Made by a program: the position numbers and the translations under genes. Below the pieces are notes generated by a model. The model saw nothing but the letters and a program-made list of their open reading frames with translations. It was not told the origin of the DNA and ran no database searches. Below, piece after piece: positions 1 through 8,588 of a stretch of 26,184 nucleotides of DNA. The DNA comes from an uncultured Porphyromonadaceae bacterium. Lineage in GTDB: Bacteria; Bacteroidota; Bacteroidia; Bacteroidales; Muribaculaceae. The stretch is from positions 1-26,184 of the forward strand of contig USMC01000035.1 in the NCBI GenBank assembly GCA_900555715.1. The letters are read 5' to 3'. How positions within the stretch are numbered: position 1 is the first letter of the stretch; every line of letters starts with the position of its first letter.

Positions 1-2
1 GC

Positions 3-107
3 ACAGGACCGCTTCCCCAGGGAATGCTCCTCGAAGCCGGAGCCGATGTGGAACTCGATTCTATGCAAGCATGCGCACAGATGTTGCGTTTCATATTTAC
101 TGTCTGA
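3..107 (+). CDS. C-terminal fragment of an unidentified protein
   Basis: The window opens inside what looks like a reading frame that runs from base 3 to a TGA at 105-107. It gives about 34 residues, including GPLPQGMLLEAGADVELDS and ending in MLRFIFTV. The other two forward frames in this stretch give less protein-like sequence, and this frame has a hydrophobic/acidic pattern that looks like a real C-terminus. I do not recognise the family. The gene sits 49 bases upstream of aroB on the same strand and could share its transcript. The 5' part lies outside the window. Confidence 0.4.
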   Translation, partial: TGPLPQGMLLEAGADVELDSMQACAQMLRFIFTV

Positions 108-156
108 GAACACACGCGAGGCTCCGGACGTTATAAAATGGTAATATGATAATTCT

Positions 157-1230
157 ATGAAACAGAAGCTTATTTTTACCAATCTTGTAGGAGAAGCAAT
201 TGACTCCCTTGTCGCCGACCTCGGGAATCCGCAGGTCGCTGTCGTTGTTGACACCAACACCGCCCAGTTTGTCCTGCCTATTGTCATGAAAGTATCAAAG
301 ACAATAGCAGGAGCGGAAGTCATCACCGTCAAAGCAGGCGACGCGAACAAGAACATCAACGAACTCGCTGAGTTGTGGAAAAAGCTTTCCGACATGGAAG
401 CCACACGGAAGACTGTCGTCGTCAACCTCGGCGGCGGCGTTGTCAGCGACATGGCAGGATTCGCCGCAGCCACATTCAAGCGCGGTATGCGGTGCATCAA
501 TGTACCGACGACACTTCTCGCTGCCGTCGATGCAGCGGTGGGAGGAAAGACCGGCATCAATTTCAACGGTCTCAAGAATCAGCTCGGTGTCTTTTCGGAG
601 CCTGAGGCAGCTGTCATATCCACTCTTTTCTTCAACACTCTGCCGCAGCAGGAGATACTTTCGGGATATGCCGAAATGCTCAAGCATGCGCTGCTGGAGG
701 ATGCAAAAGTGCTTGCCGATCTTCTGAATTTCAACCCCGTATATCCCTACTTCGACGCCGAAGCGCTGCTGCCGCGGCTCGAAGAAAGCGTGATGGTGAA
801 AGCCGGCATTGTCGACAAGGACCTCACCGAAACAGGTCTCCGCAAGGCACTGAATCTCGGTCATACCGTCGGTCATGCCCTGGAGGCATTCTCATACAGC
901 CATAAATCGCCGATACCTCACGGTTATGCCGTGGCATGGGGGCTGGTGACTGAACTTGTGCTGTCGCACATACAGCTCGGCTTCCCCAGCGATACACTGC
1001 ATTCCTTCTCCGCATACGTCAAGGAACTGTACGGCGCATTCCCGCTTACCTGCGACGACTACCCCGAGCTTATCTCTGCCATGCGGCAGGACAAGAAGAA
1101 CGCCTCGCCAGACAAAATCAACTTTACGTTGCTTTCCGCCGTAGGCAAACCGAAAACCGACTGCACGGCTTCGCCTGAGCAGATTTGCGCCGCTCTCGAC
1201 ATCTATCGCGATCTTATGGGACTCGCCTAA
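157..1230 (+). CDS. aroB: 3-dehydroquinate synthase
   Basis: AroB converts DAHP to 3-dehydroquinate, the second step of the shikimate pathway to aromatic amino acids, in the cytoplasm, using NAD and a divalent metal. The 357-residue protein has the usual family length. The NAD-binding glycines are in GGGVVSDMAG (92-101). The conserved block PTTLLAAVDAAVGGKTGIN spans 117-135. Probable metal ligands, by comparison with the family, are E173 (YAEMLKH), a histidine in NLGHTVGH (233-240) and H255. The ATG at 157 is the natural start, because the family N-terminus begins here; no strong ribosome binding site precedes it. Its 3' end faces the flavodoxin/ferredoxin gene, with 13 bases between the stop codons and no strong terminator hairpin. 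Confidence 0.96.
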   Translation: MKQKLIFTNLVGEAIDSLVADLGNPQVAVVVDTNTAQFVLPIVMKVSKTIAGAEVITVKAGDANKNINELAELWKKLSDMEATRKTVVVNLGGGVVSDMAGFAAATFKRGMRCINVPTTLLAAVDAAVGGKTGINFNGLKNQLGVFSEPEAAVISTLFFNTLPQQEILSGYAEMLKHALLEDAKVLADLLNFNPVYPYFDAEALLPRLEESVMVKAGIVDKDLTETGLRKALNLGHTVGHALEAFSYSHKSPIPHGYAVAWGLVTELVLSHIQLGFPSDTLHSFSAYVKELYGAFPLTCDDYPELISAMRQDKKNASPDKINFTLLSAVGKPKTDCTASPEQICAALDIYRDLMGLA

Positions 1231-1243
1231 GCCGCAAAAAAGC

Positions 1244-2008
1244 TTATTTTTCAGGACATTGCCACTGACCTTTGAAGGCGGTTTTATCGCCGTAGACTAT
1301 GGCATGGCGCGGACAATAATGATAGCAGCGCAGACAAAGCGCGCAGCGGTCGCCCCATACAGGTTTTCCGTCGCTCATAGTGATGTTTTCCATAGGACAG
1401 CGGCGGGCACAGAGACCGCAGCTGATACATCCTTCGTTGCTCCGGAAAGGTCGCGGCGACATTTCATGGCGCACAAACCACGGATATATCACCGACGATT
1501 TTATCCACGGAAATCTGCCGGGAATCAGCATAGGAGCGCTGTCGGAATCTATGGCAGCAGCGATATCTCTGATGCGCTGTTCAGAAGCAGCGAGCTTTTG
1601 CGACGCCGTCTGCGGACTGTCGACATCGAAGCCCTTCATAAGCGTATAAGTGTTGGGCATGATGACAGCGAAGGCGCTGCGAGGCGCTATTCCTCGTTTT
1701 TCGAGAAGCTTTCGCCACTGTCGGTCGGTATATCCCATGTCGTCGCCGCATGTCGTCACCATATAGTGCCGTGCGCCGTACGCCTCTTTGCTTATAGAAC
1801 AGCTGCGGATAAAATCCGCCACTACCGGCGGCACACCCCACGAATACGTGGGGAATACCCAGATAATGCGATTGCCGCTTATATGAACAGATTCCGGAGA
1901 CAGCAGCCTTTCACCCGACAGTTCGAGCAATTCTCCGTCGCCGAGCAGCACGCTCAGCCGGCGTGCCACACGCGCCGAATTTCCTGTGCCTGAGAAATAT
2001 ACTATCAT
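1244..2008 (-). CDS. EFR1-type flavodoxin/ferredoxin fusion protein
   Basis: A 254-residue cytoplasmic electron-transfer protein. The N-terminal half is flavodoxin-like, with the FMN phosphate loop FSGTGNS at residues 5-11 and a second loop around PTYSWGVPP (53-61). The C-terminal part carries two 4Fe-4S clusters of the CxxCxxCxxxCP type, at C194/C197/C200/C204 and C222/C225/C228/C232. This is the architecture called EFR1 family ferrodoxin; the physiological partner is generally unknown. It is the last gene of the minus-strand unit starting at gltX, and its ATG overlaps the stop of the preceding Smr gene by four bases, so translational coupling is likely. The family call is firm. Substrate and role are not predictable from the sequence. 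Confidence 0.85.
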   Translation of the reverse strand: MIVYFSGTGNSARVARRLSVLLGDGELLELSGERLLSPESVHISGNRIIWVFPTYSWGVPPVVADFIRSCSISKEAYGARHYMVTTCGDDMGYTDRQWRKLLEKRGIAPRSAFAVIMPNTYTLMKGFDVDSPQTASQKLAASEQRIRDIAAAIDSDSAPMLIPGRFPWIKSSVIYPWFVRHEMSPRPFRSNEGCISCGLCARRCPMENITMSDGKPVWGDRCALCLRCYHYCPRHAIVYGDKTAFKGQWQCPEK

Positions 2009-3111
2009 CGGCGTTTGCCGCGCTGACGGTCGTTCTGCGATGCCACATAGCGGATCGTCACCTGTGTGGCACCATATCCGTATTTTTCGAACGGTGCATC
2101 CTGGACGTCATGCCCCTTGAAGCGGTGGACAAGTTCTTTAAGAATAGCCTGCTTCAATACCCCGTCACCTTTGCCATGTATAAAAATCAGACGCGTGCCA
2201 GGGCGCTTCTGATGCTCGCGCATGGCAGCCTCAAATCTGTCGATCTGCGCGTTGAGGATGTCGGAGGCATCAAGTCCGGACAGGGTATCGAAGAGTGCCG
2301 AGGCATGAAGGTCGATTTCAAATGGACCGAAGATCAGTTCCTTAGGTTTCTGAACTACCTGACGCGGCGCGGAGGCTTTTACGTCGGCGGCTTTCTGCTT
2401 CATACCCGCTGCTATACTTTCGGGAGTAAGCGTCAGAGGCTGCACCTGCCTGTCGTTGCTGACAATATCGAATGCGATAACAGGATTGTCGAAATATTCA
2501 TTACGCCTGAAACAGTGGAACTTGGCGAATTTGGTAGTATCTACCTTGATCTCTATCCTGCCGGGCTCTTTGGCACAGAAGTCTTTGCCGCGTTTGAAAG
2601 CTGCATACTGCACCGCTATGCGGTCGAAGGATGCAAGGTCGGCGGAAGAAAACTCGAAAAGGAACTCCTGTATGTTCGGCTCGATGATTCCGTCGTACCA
2701 CGGATGCCACTGCTCGTCGGCTGTCGCTTTGGCGGCGACACTGACAAAGACATAGTAATTCGAATCGTTGACGAAATAGGCTTCGAAACCCGACTGCGAC
2801 AGCGCTTTTATGTCGGTGGCTTCGAATCCGAGCACCAGATTCATTTTTTCGCCTGTGCTTGTCTCTACAACGGGCAGCCGGGTAGGTTGCGGTGCGCTTT
2901 CTTTAGCCGGCGGTGTCTGTACAGTCACTTTAGGAGCCGCCTTCGACTTTACGTCGGCAGCCGGAGCCGCGATGACGACGCATTCGCGCGTGAGGACAGG
3001 CGTCTCGAAGCCGTCTTCGTCGACGTAAGCTATGTCGCCCTGTATTCTTACTACTGTACCTCCGCCGACAGCGTTGAGGTAGCGCACTGTATCTCCGATT
3101 TTAACTGCCAT
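2005..3111 (-). CDS. DUF2027 and Smr domain protein
   Basis: A 368-residue protein starting at the ATG at 3111, two bases after the stop of the upstream gene; a TTG at 3117 is also in frame but overlaps that stop and is less likely. The N-terminus (residues 1-50, KIGDTVRYLNAVGGGTV) is a small beta-rich domain opening the DUF2027 region found in Bacteroidetes. A Pro/Ala/Lys-rich linker covers about 50-85, followed by a folded middle domain (about 86-220). After a second linker, the C-terminal Smr domain starts near 262. It has the DLH motif (IDLHA, 266-270) and the HGKG motif (HGKGDGVLK, 312-320). Smr domains occur in MutS2 and in nucleases acting on DNA or ribosome-bound mRNA. A nucleic-acid role is plausible but not shown here. 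Confidence 0.88.
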   Translation of the reverse strand: MAVKIGDTVRYLNAVGGGTVVRIQGDIAYVDEDGFETPVLTRECVVIAAPAADVKSKAAPKVTVQTPPAKESAPQPTRLPVVETSTGEKMNLVLGFEATDIKALSQSGFEAYFVNDSNYYVFVSVAAKATADEQWHPWYDGIIEPNIQEFLFEFSSADLASFDRIAVQYAAFKRGKDFCAKEPGRIEIKVDTTKFAKFHCFRRNEYFDNPVIAFDIVSNDRQVQPLTLTPESIAAGMKQKAADVKASAPRQVVQKPKELIFGPFEIDLHASALFDTLSGLDASDILNAQIDRFEAAMREHQKRPGTRLIFIHGKGDGVLKQAILKELVHRFKGHDVQDAPFEKYGYGATQVTIRYVASQNDRQRGKRR

Positions 3112-3113
3112 AA

Positions 3114-4010
3114 TCAAATTGAGAGCCCCGTGCGCTCATGAAGACCGAACAGCAGGTCCATTATGTGCACGGCATTGCCGGTGCATCCCTTGGTAAGGGT
3201 GTCCATCGACGAATTTATAATGAGTTTGTCTCCTTCCTTATTCAGCTGGATAAGGCATTTGTTGCTGCCGCGCAGATCTTCCTCGATGCCGCCTTTGCCG
3301 GGAATGATATAAACGAAATTATGATCGTCGTAGGCTTCGCGGAACGTACGTTCTATCTCTTCGAGCGCTATGGACGTCGTTAGAGTTATCTCAGCGTCAA
3401 GACGGTCGAAAGTAGCTTCCGGAGTATTTGCGGCTACTATCTGTCCTGTGAATCCGGGCTGAACCTGCTTCAGGAACGCCGTCGCCTCGTCGGCGACAGG
3501 CTTCAGATCGGCTTTGCCGGATATTCCTACACTTATCGAGCCGCTGAGCATAGCATTCTTCGCCAGCGGCAACAAGGATAGTTCCGTAATGATGGTCTGC
3601 GGGAGCGGCGACACTGCGGCACGCGCTCCGCGGACAAGTGCCTTGCGGTTCCATTCCGGCAGACCGTAGACAAAGTCTGCGTCGGTTCCGGCAAGAAGCC
3701 GCGGTGCTTTTCCAAGCACGATGAGGCGGAAGTTCTCGTCGCTGTGGAAGCGGTCGAGAATCTCCTGCGTCAGGTTTTCTTCGTCGATGACAAAAAGTAC
3801 ATCGAGCTTGTCGAGGCAAAAGACACGTTCGAGTGTCAGCTCTGTCTCACCGGCATAGACGGGATGGAGCTCGGCGAGCGGCACGGCATTGCCGGCGGGA
3901 GAAGCCACAGAACGCAGATCTAAGTCGGGATGCCGGAGGAGAAGACGCAGAAGTTGTTTTCTTATCGGGTCGTCGAGAGTCGCAGAACCGTAAATACCTA
4001 CTTTTATCAT
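3114..4010 (-). CDS. Degenerate ArgC-like protein, probably catalytically inactive
   Basis: The 298-residue protein is visibly related to N-acetyl-gamma-glutamyl-phosphate reductase (ArgC), which reduces an acyl phosphate in arginine synthesis. Shared signatures are FVYGLPEWNR (113-122), LLPLAKN (146-152), NKCLIQLNKEGDKL (250-263) and the family end GCTGNAVHIMDLLFGL (275-290). The catalytic block, NPGC in the family, reads SPLP at 134-137, so the cysteine is proline. No HxPE-type catalytic histidine motif is present. The N-terminal dinucleotide loop GxxGxxG reads GSATLDD (8-14). The protein is also shorter than usual (about 320-345). The reading frame is intact, and it lies between waaA (10 bases away) and the Smr gene (2-base gap). 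A regulatory or scaffolding pseudoenzyme is an inference; many annotators would simply call it ArgC. Confidence 0.78.
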   Translation of the reverse strand: MIKVGIYGSATLDDPIRKQLLRLLLRHPDLDLRSVASPAGNAVPLAELHPVYAGETELTLERVFCLDKLDVLFVIDEENLTQEILDRFHSDENFRLIVLGKAPRLLAGTDADFVYGLPEWNRKALVRGARAAVSPLPQTIITELSLLPLAKNAMLSGSISVGISGKADLKPVADEATAFLKQVQPGFTGQIVAANTPEATFDRLDAEITLTTSIALEEIERTFREAYDDHNFVYIIPGKGGIEEDLRGSNKCLIQLNKEGDKLIINSSMDTLTKGCTGNAVHIMDLLFGLHERTGLSI

Positions 4011-4020
4011 GGTTTTTGAT

Positions 4021-5310
4021 TCAGAAGATGTCTATGTTGAATATGTGGCGCATGATTACAGGCGTGGCTCCGATTTTCGACGCTATGTAGTCGCCTGCCG
4101 CCTTTCCGCCGGCTGCAAGGAATTTCTTATCGCTTACGACCTTATCCAGAAAAGCCTCCATTTCCTGTTTTGAACGGATGCATACACCTCCGCCGCAGTT
4201 CTGGAGTTCGGAGGCTTCGACAAATTTTGAATTATTAGGACCGAAAGCCACGGGAATACCGTATACAGCGGCTTCATTGATATTATGTATTCCGACGCCG
4301 AAGCCTCCGCCGATATAAGCGGCGGTAGCATAGCGGTATATGCTGCTGAGCATACCGAAAGAATCTACAATGAGGAAACGCAGGCGCGAGGCTGTTTTCT
4401 TCGCCTCTTCGGGCGATTTATCCATAATCCGGTAAAAATCGCTCAGAGTGAGTGTTTCATCGGTGCCGAAACGCCGGCGCATTGCCGCAAGACGGTTCTT
4501 GTCGAACTCGTGAGGCGCAATGATGGCGCGCAGTTCCTTACGCTGCCGCAGAGCATCGACATAAATGTCTTCATCCTTTTCCCAGCTGCTTCCTACAACG
4601 AGCAGCGGGGCATCCGGCACAGCATCCCTGAACATAGCTATCGGAGGAATATCGTGCGCCTGGCGGCGGATGGCGGTAACGCGGTCGAAGCGGGTGTCGC
4701 CAGCGACGGTAACATTAGTTACGCCGATGCCGGCGAGAAGCTGACGCGAGTTCTCTTCCTGAACGAAGATGTGCTCGAAGCAGCGGAGCATATCGCGGAA
4801 CATGCCGCCCCACGGACGGAAAAATATCTGCGGGGGACGGAAGATCGACGATACGAGGTAGACCGGTATACCTTTGCTCTTGAGAAGCGACAGGTAATTG
4901 CCCCAGAATTCATACTTTACAAAAACCGCTTTCTTGGGACTGGCGGCGTCGATAAACGCTTCTGCGGCAGAGGGAGTGTCGAATGGCAGGTAGACGACAG
5001 CCACGCGAGGGTCGAAGTTGCATCTCACTTCATAGCCCGAAGGAGAGAAAAACGAAAGAAGTACTTTCGCCTCGGGCTGCTTGTCGAGAAGTGCCTCGAT
5101 GAGCGGACGTCCCTGCTCGAATTCGCCTAAGGAAGCGGCATGTATCCAGAGGTCGAAGCCATCCGGAGCGATATTGCGGCGGAAGGCTTCGAGGCGTTTC
5201 ATTGTCTCACCCTGACCGCTTAGCATGTGGCTCACTTTCTGCGAGCGCAGAGATGCCAGACAAGCGGCATTTTTGTACAGTTTTATACCGGCGTTGTAGA
5301 GCAGATTCAT
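4021..5310 (-). CDS. waaA: 3-deoxy-D-manno-octulosonic acid (Kdo) transferase
   Basis: WaaA (KdtA) transfers Kdo from CMP-Kdo to the lipid A precursor at the inner face of the cytoplasmic membrane, the first step of LPS core assembly. The 429 residues match the family length. Visible motifs are the hydrophobic N-terminus (NLLYNAGIKLYK), the catalytic-base region HAASLGEFEQGRPL (57-70, with E63 as the likely essential glutamate), VKYEFWGNY, VGSSWEKDE, and the C-terminal GT30 nucleotide-sugar pocket GGGFGVGIHNINEA followed by GPNNSKF. The start ATG overlaps the gltX stop by four bases. Only one Kdo transferase domain is present. It lies between gltX and the ArgC-like gene in one tightly packed transcript. 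Confidence 0.95.
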   Translation of the reverse strand: MNLLYNAGIKLYKNAACLASLRSQKVSHMLSGQGETMKRLEAFRRNIAPDGFDLWIHAASLGEFEQGRPLIEALLDKQPEAKVLLSFFSPSGYEVRCNFDPRVAVVYLPFDTPSAAEAFIDAASPKKAVFVKYEFWGNYLSLLKSKGIPVYLVSSIFRPPQIFFRPWGGMFRDMLRCFEHIFVQEENSRQLLAGIGVTNVTVAGDTRFDRVTAIRRQAHDIPPIAMFRDAVPDAPLLVVGSSWEKDEDIYVDALRQRKELRAIIAPHEFDKNRLAAMRRRFGTDETLTLSDFYRIMDKSPEEAKKTASRLRFLIVDSFGMLSSIYRYATAAYIGGGFGVGIHNINEAAVYGIPVAFGPNNSKFVEASELQNCGGGVCIRSKQEMEAFLDKVVSDKKFLAAGGKAAGDYIASKIGATPVIMRHIFNIDIF

Positions 5311-6848
5311 TCCTGCGGCTTTATATTTTCGATGCCGGCACGCAGACGCGCCACTGTCTCATCCGGTCCGAGAAGTTCGGTGATGTCGAACATATGCGGA
5401 CCTTTGCACTCGCCTACAACGCAGAGGCGGAAGGCGTTCATAACGTTGCCCAGGTGCAGTCCTTTGTCGGCAATCCATTGCATTACGACAGGTTCCAGTG
5501 CAGCTGCCGAGAAATCGGACTGACCCTCAAGCAGTTCGGCAAGCGCTGCCATTGTCGAGGGCATTTCTGCGCTCCAGCGCTTTTTGACATCTTTAGCACC
5601 GTACTCCGTCGGGGCAACAAAGAAGAAGCGGGCATTGTCCCACAGGTCGCTAACGAAATTTATACGGCTCTTGACAAGACCGACTGCTTTGGCGATATAT
5701 TCATCGGAGAAGTTGTCGGGATTGACGCCGTGAGCTTTCAGCACAGGTTTGAACAACTCGGCAAGACGGGAGTCGTCGAGATTCTGGAGATATGTGTGGT
5801 TGAACCACTTGCCTTTCTCAAAAGCGAACTTGGCGCCTGCGCGCGAACAATGCTGGAACGAGAATCGGGCAATGAGATCGTCCATCGACATTACCTCAGT
5901 GTCGTCGCCGGGATTCCAGCCCAGAAGGGCGAGGAAGTTGATTACGGCTTCGGGCAGATAGCCGCTCTCGCGGTAGCCTTTAGAGATTTCGCCGCTTTTG
6001 GGGTCGTGCCATTCGAGAGGGAATACGGGGAAACCGAGGCGGTCGCCGTCACGCTTGCTGAGCTTGCCTTTGCCGTCGGGTTTGAGAAGCAGCGGCAGAT
6101 GCACGAACTTCGGCGCCGTGTCAGCCCATCCGAATGCTTCGTAGAGAAGAACATGGAGAGGTGCCGACGGCAGCCATTCTTCGCCGCGGATGACGTGCGA
6201 CACTTTCATAAGGTGATCGTCCACTATGTTGGCAAGATGATATGTGGGCAGATCGTCGGCACTCTTGTAGAGCACTTTATCGTCGAGGATATCACTCTTG
6301 ATTGTCACCTTGCCGCGAAGCATGTCGTCGACCTCGACTTCACGTCCGGGTTCGATCTTGAAACGGACCACATACTGCGTTCCGTCGGCAATAAGCCTTT
6401 CTACCTCATCGGCAGGCATCGTCAGCGAGTTACGCATAAGCATACGCGTGCTGGCGTCGTACTGGAAGTTGGCGATCTCGTTGCGTTTCGCCTCAAGTTC
6501 GGCGGGGGTATCGAAAGCTATGTAAGCCTTTCCGGCGTCGAGGAGCATCTTCACATGCTCGCGGTAGATGTCGCGGCGCTCGCTCTGCTTGTAAGGTCCG
6601 TAGGGACCTCCTTCGCGCACACCTTCGTCGATGCCGATGCCAAGCCACGCGAGGGCTTCGTTGATATAATCTTCGGCACCGGGCACGAATCGCTGCGAGT
6701 CGGTGTCTTCTATACGGAGAATCATTTTTCCGCCATTCTGGCGTGCAAAAAGGTAGTTGTAGAGAGCGGTGCGGACGCCTCCAATGTGGAGCGGTCCTGT
6801 CGGTGACGGGGCGAAACGCACCCTTACTTCTCGTTCTGTCTCAGACAT
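5307..6848 (-). CDS. gltX: Glutamate--tRNA ligase
   Basis: GltX charges tRNA-Glu with glutamate in the cytoplasm. The 513-residue class I synthetase begins with RFAPSPTGPLHIGG (11-24), containing the HIGH-type motif HIGG at 21-24, followed by RIEDTD (45-50). The KMSKS-type loop reads KLSKR at 262-266. The C-terminal half (about 330-513) is the helical anticodon-binding domain. It is the promoter-proximal gene of the five-gene minus-strand unit and overlaps waaA by four bases. A Bacteroidetes -7 box lies about 40 bases upstream of the ATG. A long open frame on the opposite strand is a codon-bias shadow. Confidence 0.97.
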   Translation of the reverse strand: MSETEREVRVRFAPSPTGPLHIGGVRTALYNYLFARQNGGKMILRIEDTDSQRFVPGAEDYINEALAWLGIGIDEGVREGGPYGPYKQSERRDIYREHVKMLLDAGKAYIAFDTPAELEAKRNEIANFQYDASTRMLMRNSLTMPADEVERLIADGTQYVVRFKIEPGREVEVDDMLRGKVTIKSDILDDKVLYKSADDLPTYHLANIVDDHLMKVSHVIRGEEWLPSAPLHVLLYEAFGWADTAPKFVHLPLLLKPDGKGKLSKRDGDRLGFPVFPLEWHDPKSGEISKGYRESGYLPEAVINFLALLGWNPGDDTEVMSMDDLIARFSFQHCSRAGAKFAFEKGKWFNHTYLQNLDDSRLAELFKPVLKAHGVNPDNFSDEYIAKAVGLVKSRINFVSDLWDNARFFFVAPTEYGAKDVKKRWSAEMPSTMAALAELLEGQSDFSAAALEPVVMQWIADKGLHLGNVMNAFRLCVVGECKGPHMFDITELLGPDETVARLRAGIENIKPQE

Positions 6849-6888
6849 GTCGTTATGTGGTTTATTTGCAAATTCTTTCTATATCTCC

Positions 6889-6897
6889 GCAAAGGTA
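6889..6897 (-). promoter_or_regulatory. Promoter -7 box for the gltX operon
   Basis: On the minus strand this reads TACCTTTGC, a full match to the Bacteroidetes -7 consensus TAnnTTTG. It would start transcription about 35 bases before the gltX ATG. A TTTG lies upstream (6920-6923 on the plus strand as CAAA), but the spacing of 22 bases is longer than the usual 19 or so. Confidence 0.6.
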
Positions 6898-7026
6898 CGA
6901 AGAATTCGTGAGATTCAGGCAAAATTCGCAAAAATCGCAAAATTGAGTAGTGTGTCAGATTCCATCATGTCTTGCGAAGTCCGCAATAAAAAAGATTTTG
7001 CCTCGTTAATATATCTGAAACACGCT

Positions 7027-8547
7027 ATGGCACACGAGGCAAACATCGACCGCAAGAGGCTCTACAAGAACTCGATAAAGCTCTATCTGCGAACGTTCTA
7101 CACGCTCGCCGTCGGTTTATACAACTCTCGCGTCGTCCTTGAAGTACTTGGCATTGACGATTTCGGTGTCTACAGCCTTGTCGGCAGCCTCGTGGTGATG
7201 TTCGGTTTCTTCAGCGGCACAATGTCCAGCGCCATGTCGCGTTTCTTTTCCTTCGAAATTGCCTCGGGCGACAGCAAACGCCTCCACGACACATTCGGCA
7301 CTGCTCTTGTGATTGTCAGCGCAGTAGCAGCCTTAATTCTCCTTGCCGGCGAAGCCGTAGGATATTTATTTCTGGACGACCTCAACATTCCCGAGCAGAC
7401 ACGCGGGGCTGCTGTCGTGGTCTATCAGTTTTCGCTTGCCACGGTCATCGTCACGGTTCTGCAGACTTGTTACCTCTCCACACTCATAGCGCACGAACAC
7501 ATGGGCATGTTTGCAATTCTGGACATGCTCACCACCACGCTCAAGCTCGCAGCCATTTTTGCCCTCAAATTCATTGATTCGGAAAAACTCATCCTCTATT
7601 CAGTGTTAGTATTCTGTGTCACGCTGAGCACCACTACGGTGACAATAATATATTGCAGGCGTCATTTTGCCGAATGTCGCGCCGGTCTTGAATGGCATAA
7701 ACCACTGATGGGCAGTCTTCTGACCTATTCAGGATGGAACCTTTTCAAAACCTTGTGCGACACCTTGCGCCCAGCAGGTATCAATGTGGTGGTAAACCTT
7801 TTCTTCGGAGTTATGATAAATGGTGCTGTGGGCATAGCAATGACGGTGAGCTCAAATCTCGCGAAATTTACAGCCAATGTATTTTTGGCTTTCAAACCGC
7901 AGATTATCAAGTCATACGCCATCGGAAACCTCAAAGAAATGTCATCGATAATGACAGATACTTTCCGTTTTTCCATTCTTGTGCTGAGCCTAATAGTCGT
8001 GCCTATCTTCCTTGAGATGCACTATGTGCTCACCTTATGGCTCGGTCAGTGTCCGCCTTATGCCGCTGTCTTTTGTCGTCTGCTGTGTATTGCCATGTAT
8101 TTCGAGGTGATGATAGCCATCATAGAATTTGGCATTAATGCTACAGGGAATATCCGTAAATTCTGTGTTATCAACGGTCTGATGACGGTAAGCACAGTGG
8201 GCTTCGGCTGGATAGCCTATAAGTGGGGGGCGCCCCCTCCGGCAATATATGTAATTCAGATAGTAATGGGCTGTTTCACTACAATAACAGATGCTACCAT
8301 ACTGCACCGCCTGGTACCACAGCTCGACATTGCTACCATGATCGGTACCGTTGGGCGCATAGTGTTGCTGACTGCCACCGTCTTCGGATCTTGTTTCATT
8401 TTATACCTCGCCTTGCCCGAAGGTCTGTTGCGTTTCCTGCTCATTGGTAGCACCGACGTAGTGCTGATGGGCTTCCTCACATTCATGTTTGTCCTCACCC
8501 CCGCCATGCGCCAAAAAGTCCTCGCAAAAGTGAGGAGAATGGACTAA
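7027..8547 (+). CDS. Polysaccharide flippase, MOP superfamily (Wzx-like)
   Basis: A polytopic inner-membrane protein of 506 residues with about 12-14 hydrophobic segments. It resembles the oligosaccharide/lipopolysaccharide flippases that move undecaprenyl-linked sugars across the membrane. Family signals are the N-terminal segment beginning NSIKLYLRTFYTLAVGLYNS with LGIDDFGVYSLVGS, then the repeated helices LSLIVVPIFLEM and LTLWLG that mark the middle of the family. The frame is open upstream to 6769, but that part is antisense to the gltX start; ATG 7027 puts a basic N-terminus before the first helix. ATG 6967 is an alternative. It converges with the mutase-like gene, with 41 bases between stops and a small GCAAG/CTTGC hairpin at 8572-8586. 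The substrate is unknown; the neighbours suggest a glycan with galactofuranose-like sugar. Confidence 0.82.
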   Translation: MAHEANIDRKRLYKNSIKLYLRTFYTLAVGLYNSRVVLEVLGIDDFGVYSLVGSLVVMFGFFSGTMSSAMSRFFSFEIASGDSKRLHDTFGTALVIVSAVAALILLAGEAVGYLFLDDLNIPEQTRGAAVVVYQFSLATVIVTVLQTCYLSTLIAHEHMGMFAILDMLTTTLKLAAIFALKFIDSEKLILYSVLVFCVTLSTTTVTIIYCRRHFAECRAGLEWHKPLMGSLLTYSGWNLFKTLCDTLRPAGINVVVNLFFGVMINGAVGIAMTVSSNLAKFTANVFLAFKPQIIKSYAIGNLKEMSSIMTDTFRFSILVLSLIVVPIFLEMHYVLTLWLGQCPPYAAVFCRLLCIAMYFEVMIAIIEFGINATGNIRKFCVINGLMTVSTVGFGWIAYKWGAPPPAIYVIQIVMGCFTTITDATILHRLVPQLDIATMIGTVGRIVLLTATVFGSCFILYLALPEGLLRFLLIGSTDVVLMGFLTFMFVLTPAMRQKVLAKVRRMD

Positions 8548-8588
8548 GACCGGAGTCTCATTATAATGTCAGCAAGCAAAACTTGCCT

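Noticed and set aside
1963..3141. A 392-codon open frame on the plus strand
   Set aside because: It is antisense to the DUF2027-Smr and EFR1 genes, which carry clear domain motifs; its product is Cys/Arg-rich with no recognisable domain. It is a codon-bias shadow.
4285..5130. A 281-codon plus-strand open frame
   Set aside because: Antisense to waaA, with shadow-like composition.
5202..6806. A 534-codon open frame on the plus strand
   Set aside because: It runs antisense through gltX and the start of waaA, both unmistakable. No motif or start signal supports it.
6769..7026. Upstream in-frame extension of the flippase gene
   Set aside because: It overlaps the gltX start and promoter region in antisense and would add a non-hydrophobic tail before the conserved N-terminus; ATG 7027 is preferred.
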